The notes beneath the pieces are model-generated. The model did not search any database and had not been told where the DNA came from. It was given only the letters and a program-made list of their open reading frames with translations. Positions 1 to 5,459 of a stretch of DNA of 9,029 nucleotides are shown in pieces (within the stretch, counting starts at the first letter, position 1; the number at the start of each line of letters is the position of its first letter). This DNA comes from Pseudomonadota bacterium (GTDB lineage Bacteria > Myxococcota_A > Polyangia > Polyangiales > Polyangiaceae). The stretch covers positions 1 to 9,029 of the forward strand of contig JAEYVE010000016.1 of assembly GCA_023432025.1 (NCBI GenBank), in the 5' to 3' direction. A program made the translations under genes and the position numbers.

Positions 1-624
1 ACGTCACCCTACGTGGACGCCGCGCGAGCCGTGTGCGCCGTCGCGCGCGACCGGCGTCAAAAGAATAGCGAGCTCGAATACGTGAGCTTCGGCGGTGGCT
101 TCGGCATCGACTACGGCGATAAGGAGCCGCCGCCGCCGCCCGCGTTCGCCAAAGCCGCGCTCGAGCAGTTGCGAGCGGAAGGCCTCGGAGACCTGATGCT
201 GGTCGTCGAGCCCGGGCGCAGCATGGTCGGGCCCTATGGTGTGCTCGTGGCCGGCGTGGTGCAGTCGAAAGTGAGCGGAGAGCGGCGTTGGCTCATGATC
301 GACGCCGGCATGAACGATTTGGTTCGCCCCGCGCTCTATGGAGCACGTCACCGCATCGAGTCGCTCGACGCTCCTCCTTCGGGCGCGCCGTACCGCGTGG
401 TCGGTCCCGTCTGCGAAAGCAGCGACGACTTCGGTGAGCACGTGACCGGCGAGCTGCCGGAGCGCGTCGTCATTCGGGACGCTGGCGCCTACGGCTTCGC
501 CATGGCGAGCGAGTACAACGGGCGTCCTTTGCCGAGCGAAGTGTTCGTGCAAGGTGGCCGGGTCGCTCACGTGAGTCGGAGCCCTGGCGCGGACGCGTGG
601 ATCCAGAGCCGCCTTCGGGCCTGA
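1..624 (+). CDS. lysA: Diaminopimelate decarboxylase, C-terminal part (5' end outside the window)
   Basis: LysA is the cytoplasmic PLP enzyme that converts meso-diaminopimelate to L-lysine and CO2, the last step of lysine synthesis. The frame is open from base 1, so about 207 C-terminal residues are present out of roughly 400-420 usual for the family. Visible family motifs, in order, are SPYVDAA near the start, the glycine-rich phosphate-binding GGGFGIDY, EPGRS, DAGMNDLVRPALYGA, GPVCESSDDFG (its Cys-Glu pair is at the active site of the dimer) and DAGAYGFAMASEYNGRP. The DAGMNDLVRP and CESSD signatures favour LysA over ornithine or arginine decarboxylases of the same fold. The N-terminal barrel with the PLP lysine is outside the window. 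The gene ends in TGA at 622-624, 28 bases from the stop of the convergent glutamate decarboxylase. Nothing looks degraded. Confidence 0.95.
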   Translation, partial: TSPYVDAARAVCAVARDRRQKNSELEYVSFGGGFGIDYGDKEPPPPPAFAKAALEQLRAEGLGDLMLVVEPGRSMVGPYGVLVAGVVQSKVSGERRWLMIDAGMNDLVRPALYGARHRIESLDAPPSGAPYRVVGPVCESSDDFGEHVTGELPERVVIRDAGAYGFAMASEYNGRPLPSEVFVQGGRVAHVSRSPGADAWIQSRLRA

Positions 625-628
625 AGGC
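611..628. terminator. Small hairpin over the lysA stop codon, possible weak terminator
   Basis: GCCTTC (611-616) and GAAGGC (623-628) form a perfect 6-bp stem with the six-base loop GGGCCT, spanning the lysA TGA. A GC palindrome, GCGCCGGCGC, follows at 635-644. No T-run follows on either strand, so a classical intrinsic terminator is not supported. It could help separate the convergent lysA and gad transcripts. Confidence 0.25.
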
Positions 629-652
629 AACGAAGCGCCGGCGCCCCCTGCC

Positions 653-2029
653 TCACGTGTGATGGTAGGACGGCTTGGCCGTCGAGTGAGCCGGCGGGTT
701 CTGCTTCAGGTAAGCCAGCGCGTCCCGCAAATCGTCGAGCAGCAAGGCGACCAGATCGCGGCCGATGCCGTGGCGTATCAAGAGCCGTTGAACGACCGTT
801 CGTTCTCGATGTGGCGGCAGCGGATAAGCGGCGATCTGCCAGCCTCGCATGCGCATCCGCTCCGAGACGTCGTAGAGCGTAAAGGGGCGCGACTGCTTCA
901 AGCAGTAGGTGACGGCAGGCAGCGCCCCTTGGCCGTCGTACAGAAGCTCGAGTGAGCCAATCGAGGCCAGCTCACGTGCCAACCACGCCGCCGTGTCGGC
1001 GCAGGTGCGCTGAACGAGCGCGTACCCGTCGCGCCCCAGCCGCAGGAACTCGTAGTACTGCACGATCACCTCACCGCCGGGCCGGCTGAAGTTCAACGCG
1101 AAGGTCGGCATGTTGCCGCCCAAATAATCCACGTCGAAGACGAGCTCACGCGGGAGCGCCTCCTCGTCTCGCCACAGCACCCAGCCAATCCCGAGCGGCG
1201 CGAGACCGAATTTGTGCCCCGAGGCGTTGATGGAGTGCACGCGCGGCACACGAAAGTCCCACACGAGGTCAGGCTGGATGAACGGCGCGACGAACGCGCC
1301 GGAGGCGCCGTCCACGTGGATGGGTATGTCGAAGCCGTGTCGAATCGCAATGCGATCGAGCTCGTTCGAGAGCTCCAAGACGGGCTCGTAAACGCCGCTG
1401 AACGTGACGCCCAGCGTGGCGACGACGCCAATCGTTCGCTCGTCGCACACGGACTCCAACGCCTCGGGCTCGAGGCCGAGCGCGTCGCCACGAAGCGGTA
1501 CTTCACGTAGCTCCACGTCGAAATACCGAGCGAATTTCTTCCAACAGATTTGCACGGGCCCGCACACGAGGTTCGGCCGTTCCACGTCTTGGCCCTTGGC
1601 CGCTCGCCGCTTGCGCCAAGCGAACTTCATGGCCAGTCCACCCAACATCGCCGCCTCGCTGGAGCCTGCGGTGGAGCAGCCTACGGCGCTCTCTCGAGGC
1701 GCGTTCCAGAGCTCGGCAAGCATGTGAACGCAGCGCTCCTCGATCACCGCGGTCTGTGGGTACTCGTCTTTGTCGATGACGTTCTTGTTCATCGAATCGG
1801 CCATGAGCCGACGCGCTTCGTCGTCGACCCAGGTCGTGCAAAAGGTCGCGAAATTCTGCTTCGCGTTGCCGTCCAAGAGGAGCTCGTCGCGCAAGAGCGA
1901 AGATATCGCGCGGGGAGCGCCCCCGTGTTCGGGGATTCTGAGCTTTGGTAGCGGCGACCCCGCGAGGTAAGTCGCGTACACGTCCTCGGCTTGCTCTCCA
2001 CCACTCGTCTTGACTCGATGTAGCGCCAT
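653..2029 (-). CDS. gadB: Glutamate decarboxylase (PLP-dependent, group II)
   Basis: The enzyme converts L-glutamate and a proton to GABA and CO2, which can serve acid resistance or GABA production. The 458-residue product is close to the 466 residues of E. coli GadB and collinear with it as I recall that sequence. Shared blocks include LLDGNAKQNFATFCTTW (51-67), the SSEAAMLGG cofactor loop (123-131), NLVCGPVQICWKKFARY (153-169), HVDGASGAFVAPF with the pyridine-binding Asp240, SINASGHKFGLAPLG with the PLP-linked Lys273, and FALNFSRPGG (310-319). The C-terminus ends in HHT, with His457 matching the regulatory His465 of GadB. The ATG at 2029 was chosen because GGAGG precedes it by 5 bases and homology starts soon after; the frame stays open a further 97 codons upstream without recognisable sequence. 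It is convergent with lysA and divergent from the MarC-like gene. No GadC antiporter is present in the window. Confidence 0.96.
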   Translation of the reverse strand: MALHRVKTSGGEQAEDVYATYLAGSPLPKLRIPEHGGAPRAISSLLRDELLLDGNAKQNFATFCTTWVDDEARRLMADSMNKNVIDKDEYPQTAVIEERCVHMLAELWNAPRESAVGCSTAGSSEAAMLGGLAMKFAWRKRRAAKGQDVERPNLVCGPVQICWKKFARYFDVELREVPLRGDALGLEPEALESVCDERTIGVVATLGVTFSGVYEPVLELSNELDRIAIRHGFDIPIHVDGASGAFVAPFIQPDLVWDFRVPRVHSINASGHKFGLAPLGIGWVLWRDEEALPRELVFDVDYLGGNMPTFALNFSRPGGEVIVQYYEFLRLGRDGYALVQRTCADTAAWLARELASIGSLELLYDGQGALPAVTYCLKQSRPFTLYDVSERMRMRGWQIAAYPLPPHRERTVVQRLLIRHGIGRDLVALLLDDLRDALAYLKQNPPAHSTAKPSYHHT

Positions 2030-2034
2030 CGCCC

Positions 2035-2039
2035 CCTCC
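2035..2039 (-). promoter_or_regulatory. Ribosome binding site of glutamate decarboxylase
   Basis: On the minus strand GGAGG, within the purine run GGGAGGGGG, lies 5 bases before the ATG at 2029. This strong site decides the start against the longer open frame upstream. Confidence 0.75.
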
Positions 2040-2099
2040 CAGCGATTCACAAGATGGACCGTTCGCAAAGGACGAGCACACGCCCGACGTACGGCGACC

Positions 2100-2119
2100 C
2101 GCACGAGCCACCTCGTGCG
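2100..2119. promoter_or_regulatory. Perfect 8-bp inverted repeat, operator-like, in the gad/MarC divergent region
   Basis: CGCACGAG (2100-2107) and CTCGTGCG (2112-2119) are exact reverse complements separated by CCAC. The repeat sits 70 bases upstream of the gad ATG and 52 bases upstream of the MarC-like ATG, in the only intergenic space the two genes share. Its length and symmetry suit a dimeric repressor such as a TetR or MarR family protein, but no regulator gene is nearby. It could also be a hairpin in a leader RNA. I could not pick out convincing -35/-10 boxes around it. Confidence 0.4.
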
Positions 2120-2171
2120 TGCCTCGCGGAGGACGCGCCGCGGTGCCATCGTGAACTCGCCGGCGCGTTTC

Positions 2172-2816
2172 ATGCGCGAGGCGGAACTCGCCGTGGAGCA
2201 GGAGCTCTTGCTGTTCACGAGCCTTTTGACGCTCTTCAGCCCACCGGCGGCCGTCGCGCCGTTCGTGGCGATCACCGGTCGGTTCACGCCCGACATCCAG
2301 CGACGCATGGCCGCGCGCATCGCGGCTTACTACGGCGTCACGCTGCTCGGAGCCGCGCTGATCGGGCGACCTGTGCTGTCCGTTTTGGGCATTTCACTGC
2401 CCGCGCTCCAGCTCACGGGCGGCCTCATCCTCCTCTTGGCGGCGCTGCCGATGGCGCTCAAGCCGGAGCACTACGTCAAAGAGGGAGTCCGCGACGCCTG
2501 GTCGCGAGAAGGCACCGCCTGGATCACCTTGGCTGCGGTACCGTTCACCTTCCCCATCACCGTCGGCGGGGCCACCCTCGCCACGATGGTCACGGCGGGA
2601 AGCGCGGCGCGCGGGCCGTGGGCGCTCGCCCGCCTGCTTTCGGTCTGCATCGCCATGACCGTAGTCGTCTGGTTGACGTTCCGCTTCGCACCGCTCCTGG
2701 GCCGTCGCCTCGGTGAAGCCGGCCTCAGCATTCTGACCGCGGTCGGTGGCGTCACGCTCGTGTGCATCGCCTTCCAAATTTTGGTCCCGGCGGTACACGC
2801 ACTGCTCGCTGGCTGA
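2172..2816 (+). CDS. MarC/UPF0056-family integral membrane protein
   Basis: A 214-residue hydrophobic protein with about six predicted membrane helices (roughly residues 11-33, 52-74, 78-98, 118-142, 152-172 and 185-209), the usual size and layout of MarC. Family traits are an early helix followed by VAPFVAITGRF, the segment GISLPALQLTGGLILLLAALPM at 73-94, and AAVPFTFPITVGGATLATMV at 121-140, which matches the second-half PL..P...GPG repeat of the family. The family is often called multiple antibiotic resistance protein, but its substrate is not established. Two motifs are eroded: the usual NP is SPP (23-25) and GPG is VGGA. The ATG at 2172 has no clear Shine-Dalgarno. A GTG at 2193 preceded by a GAGGCGGA stretch is a credible alternative that would give 207 residues. 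It diverges from gad, and its stop is 13 bases from the stop of the next, convergent gene. Confidence 0.78.
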   Translation: MREAELAVEQELLLFTSLLTLFSPPAAVAPFVAITGRFTPDIQRRMAARIAAYYGVTLLGAALIGRPVLSVLGISLPALQLTGGLILLLAALPMALKPEHYVKEGVRDAWSREGTAWITLAAVPFTFPITVGGATLATMVTAGSAARGPWALARLLSVCIAMTVVVWLTFRFAPLLGRRLGEAGLSILTAVGGVTLVCIAFQILVPAVHALLAG

Positions 2817-2829
2817 CGCCCGACCGCAC

Positions 2830-4986
2830 TCAGAGCGCACCTCGTGTGCGTCGCGCCGCGCCGCGACGCGACGACGGCACGGGCTCGGCGCGTAGGCCTC
2901 GGCTGGAAGGCGCCTCGGAGGCACGGCGACCACGACTCGGTGGCGCCACGCTCCGCGTGAAGTACACGCCGCCTTCGACGTGAATTTCGACGCCGAGCGC
3001 GCGACAGCGACGAGCCAGGCGATCCAAATCCATGCCTGGCGCCACGAGCAAGCCGGAGGGCGGCGACGGATCGAGGAAAAGATCCGCGGTTTGGCGGCGC
3101 GTGCTCAACATTTGACGGATTTCCGGATCCTCCACCCAAAGGAAACCCGCGGTCTCGACGAACTCGCCGCGACCGAGCACCGTGCTGGCCTGCGTGAGCA
3201 CGCGCGCGATGGGATCCGGAACCTGGGCTACAGCCTCCAACTTCTGCCGCACCACGTCCGGCTCGATGCCTGCACCGATGGCCGCAGAGAGCGTACGCGT
3301 CGACACGATGACGTCGAACGCGCCTTCGACGCTCCCGATGTCCACGAGGTTCGAGAGCTCGAGCACGTTGGCGACGAGCGAAGCGCTGCCGATGCGGAGC
3401 AGCTGGTTGTCCAAGAACTGACTCGCCTCGAGCTCCGTGCTCGCCGGCATGTCGCTGAGCCAACCGCGGCCTCTCGGCGTGATGCGGAGCATCGGCCCGT
3501 CCCCGATGGAATCCTCGTCGGGAACCGCCAGATCGACCACGCCCAAGACATGGAGCGTTTCGGTCGCCATGCGCCGCGCAATTTCCACGGGTGAGCGCGC
3601 CTCCACGCCGGAGCGCTGCGCCCAACGCTCGATGAGACGCGTCACGCCGGGAGTGCGACCGTCCGCTTGCAGGTAGCCGGCGACGGCTCCCCAGGGGGCC
3701 CAGCGCCCGTCTCCGAGCTCTTGCAGCGCCTCGAGCACGATGCCTCGAACCACGCCGACGGCGCCCGCCTCGCGGCTGTCGCCGCTCACGCGCATGAGCT
3801 CACCGTCCTCGCGTGATTCGTCCCAAGCGCCGCCACGTCGCCACGCTTCGAACAAGACGCGGCCGAGCTCGTACACGCGATACGCACCCGGCGGGCTCGT
3901 CGGAGCGATGCCCGCCGCGTCCCACAACCCCACGACGCGGCTCAGCGCTGCGACGAGCGCGACGTCGTCGTGTGAACGACCGAGGCGCGTGGCGAGCTTC
4001 GACAAGAGCGAGCGTGGCGTACCCACGCCGTCCCGCACCTCCGCCCCGGACTCACGCAACGCAAACGCCATGGCCAAGGCGAGCGGCACGGGATCGGACG
4101 CAAAGCGAGCGCGACGCGGAATGTAGTCTTCACGCTCCAGACGCTCACGGATTTGCCGTCGCTGCTGCTCGCGATCCGCACGACGCTCGGCGCCGACGAG
4201 CCGGGCTACCTCACTCGGAATCACGTGGCGGTTCGGGTGCACCGGAATCAAGAAGCCTCGACGCTCCAGCGCGAAGCCGACCCCGCGTCGAGACGGAGTT
4301 GCGCCCGTCGCGCCACGCAGACGCATCGGCTCACGCTCCAGCTCGAGCAGCTCGTCCGTTTCCACCTCTCCGCCCACCTCTTCGATGGCGTGAAGGAGCT
4401 TGCGCTCGAGGGGAGCGAGCTCTCGGAGCTCGTGAGCCAGGCGCACCGGGTCGGTCAAGATTTGCCACGCAGGCTCGAGGGCGAGAGACAGCGGAGGCGT
4501 CGCCGCGCGGCCCAAGTAGTGCCCTGCAATTCCTGCTGCTACGTCCGAATGAGCCTGGGCGAGCAAAGCCCGCACACCGCGCGGATCTTCGCCGGGCCAC
4601 GACCGCATTTGAATTTGGAACGCGATGGGGAGCACCAGCTCCACGCCGCCGCCCTCGACGTCACGGGCATAGACGATGCCACGCTGCACCAGAGGTTCGA
4701 GCGAGGCGGGAGTACCTTCACTGACCAAGTTCCCCTTGCTCTCGGCGATGCGGTGGAGGAGGTCGAGCGTAGGGCGCGGCAGGAGTGAAGGATCGCGGAG
4801 CTCGGGCAGCATCAGGAGCGCCCGCGCCACCTGGGACGGAACGTCGATGCGCTTGGCGGGGTCGATTTTGACGGGCACCCGCCGGATCAACGACTTCAGC
4901 TCTTTTTGGGGGAGCGCCCGCAGCACGTCCACGAGACCGAGAGGCTCGGGGAGTGGCGGAGCGCTGGAGGACAGGTCGTTCGTCAT
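2830..4986 (-). CDS. Helicase-associated (XPB/Ssl2-like N-terminal domain) protein without a helicase motor
   Basis: A 718-residue soluble protein, rich in Leu, Arg and Glu. The recognisable part is residues about 524-601 (from FLDNQLLRIGS to PIARVLTQAS). Its pattern of a short strand, STRTLSAAIGAGIEPDVVRQ and then a Pro-led helix resembles the Helicase_C_3/XPB-Ssl2-like domain of bacterial helicase-associated proteins. The segment from about 610 to 675 (FLWVEDPEIRQML, SGLLVAPGMDLDRLARRCRALGVEI) resembles the C-terminal part of those proteins. Residues about 465-512 look like a winged helix. No Walker A, DEAH box or other helicase motif is present, so DNA binding or repair is only an inference from the domain. 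The tail 680-718 is basic with three PSSRG-like repeats. The ATG at 4986 has only a weak GGAAAA before it; a GTG at 5019 would add 11 residues. A structured element and a CCGAG-A-CTCGG palindrome (4994-5004) lie just upstream. Confidence 0.7.
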   Translation of the reverse strand: MTNDLSSSAPPLPEPLGLVDVLRALPQKELKSLIRRVPVKIDPAKRIDVPSQVARALLMLPELRDPSLLPRPTLDLLHRIAESKGNLVSEGTPASLEPLVQRGIVYARDVEGGGVELVLPIAFQIQMRSWPGEDPRGVRALLAQAHSDVAAGIAGHYLGRAATPPLSLALEPAWQILTDPVRLAHELRELAPLERKLLHAIEEVGGEVETDELLELEREPMRLRGATGATPSRRGVGFALERRGFLIPVHPNRHVIPSEVARLVGAERRADREQQRRQIRERLEREDYIPRRARFASDPVPLALAMAFALRESGAEVRDGVGTPRSLLSKLATRLGRSHDDVALVAALSRVVGLWDAAGIAPTSPPGAYRVYELGRVLFEAWRRGGAWDESREDGELMRVSGDSREAGAVGVVRGIVLEALQELGDGRWAPWGAVAGYLQADGRTPGVTRLIERWAQRSGVEARSPVEIARRMATETLHVLGVVDLAVPDEDSIGDGPMLRITPRGRGWLSDMPASTELEASQFLDNQLLRIGSASLVANVLELSNLVDIGSVEGAFDVIVSTRTLSAAIGAGIEPDVVRQKLEAVAQVPDPIARVLTQASTVLGRGEFVETAGFLWVEDPEIRQMLSTRRQTADLFLDPSPPSGLLVAPGMDLDRLARRCRALGVEIHVEGGVYFTRSVAPPSRGRRASEAPSSRGLRAEPVPSSRRGAARRTRGAL

Positions 4987-5014
4987 GAATTTTCCGAGAC
5001 TCGGGCAGTCAGCT

Positions 5015-5103
5015 CGCACGGATTCGGTCTACTCAGACTTGGTGGGCTCTCGATGAGGGGAGACGCCCACAGGAGGTACTGGTGAACCCTGAGAATCCGT
5101 GTG
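5015..5103 (-). ncRNA. Possible structured leader RNA (four-way junction) upstream of the helicase-like gene
   Basis: The outer arms 5015-5025 (containing CACGGATTC) and 5093-5103 (containing GAATCCGTG) pair over 11 positions, nine of them exact and contiguous, plus one G-T and one C-G. Enclosed are a 10-bp hairpin, GTGGGC-TCTC (5042-5051) with GAGA-C-GCCCAC (5060-5070), with one bulged C; a small GTCT/AGAC hairpin with a four-base loop (5027-5038); and a weak GGT/ACC hairpin (5075-5088). This gives a closed stem with three inner arms. On the minus strand the element ends 28 bases before the helicase-like start codon, where a cis-regulatory leader would sit. I do not recognise it as a known riboswitch, tRNA or SRP RNA. 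The strand is uncertain, because an inverted repeat reads on both. Confidence 0.4.
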
Positions 5104-5175
5104 CGGTTAGTCTGGCCTTCCACGAAAGCGCAATCCGGCGGAGGTGTCTAGCCAATCCTGAAGCCGACGCACGCC

Positions 5176-5193
5176 TTCCACGTGTTCCACGTG
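5176..5193. repeat. Tandem 9-bp direct repeat with CACGTG cores
   Basis: TTCCACGTG occurs twice head to tail (5176-5184 and 5185-5193). Each copy contains the palindrome CACGTG, so the site has two-fold symmetry twice at a 9-base period. An extra TTCCACG lies upstream in GCCTTCCACG near 5117. It may be a protein binding site or a remnant of a longer tandem array; no function can be assigned. Confidence 0.4.
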
Positions 5194-5447
5194 CTCGCTG
5201 CCTTTCAATCTTGCAAGGTTGCTGGGCTCGCGCCCGCGCTCGATGAAGGTGTGCACGCAAACTTTCGAAGCAACTCCCGAGGTTGGCGGCATGCCAATCT
5301 TCCCCAGCTTTCAATTTTGCACGAGTCGCGGGGGGCTGCAGGGGCGGCGTCCAGCGGCCCATTTTTCGGAGGGTGGGGCGACGGATTTTTCCCACCGATG
5401 CCTCCTCCACAGGTCCGCTGGGGTTCGGACGGGGCCGCCCGTGATAT

Positions 5448-5452
5448 GAGGA
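5448..5452 (+). promoter_or_regulatory. Ribosome binding site of the HD phosphohydrolase
   Basis: GAGGA ends 7 bases before the ATG at 5460, ideal spacing, and fixes this start. A small hairpin (ACGGG 5429-5433, CCCGT 5438-5442) ends 5 bases before it and could modulate access. Confidence 0.75.
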
Positions 5453-5459
5453 CAACCCA

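Larger units (their letters stand above)
4987..5459. other. 473-base divergent intergenic region with several inverted and direct repeats
   Basis: No convincing gene lies between the helicase-like and HD genes. The left third holds a nested structure (5015-5103, listed separately). The middle has a tandem 9-bp repeat (5176-5193), the palindrome CTTGCAAG (5210-5217) and a 9-bp hairpin at 5279-5301 whose arms GAGGTTGGC and GCCAATCTT pair with two G-T wobbles around a GGCAT loop. CTTTCAATCTTGC (from 5202) and CTTTCAATTTTGC (from 5309) are near-identical direct repeats. The right part has GGTGGG (5372-5377) facing CCCACC (5391-5396) and a small ACGGG/CCCGT hairpin (5429-5442) just before the ribosome binding site of the HD gene. 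A minus-strand frame of 61 codons (5107-5292) is open, but its third-position GC is lower than in the neighbouring genes. I found no clear sigma-70 promoter. Confidence 0.6.

Noticed and set aside
1503..2111. A 202-codon minus-strand frame overlapping glutamate decarboxylase
   Set aside because: It is a frame-shifted shadow of gad, low-complexity and Arg-rich, while the gad frame has complete family homology.
2471..3625. A 384-codon minus-strand frame overlapping the helicase-like and MarC genes
   Set aside because: Its composition (Arg/Gly/Ala) and lack of motifs mark it as a shadow. It would overlap two well-supported genes.
3813..4724. A 303-codon plus-strand open frame inside the helicase-like gene
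   Set aside because: It is antisense to a coherent gene, very rich in Arg/Ala/Pro and matches no family. Long antisense frames are expected in GC-rich coding DNA.
5015..5103. tRNA or known riboswitch (TPP, SAM, cobalamin, FMN) in the structured element
   Set aside because: No T-arm GGTTCGAATCC, no anticodon arm of the right size, and the conserved cores of these riboswitches are missing or in the wrong order.
5015..5110. Integron attC site
   Set aside because: The GTTRRRY and RYYYAAC core sites are absent at the ends of the inverted repeat.
5202..5330. CTTTCAAT direct repeats suggesting a CRISPR array
   Set aside because: There are only two imperfect short copies about 107 bases apart, with no regular repeat-spacer units and no cas genes.
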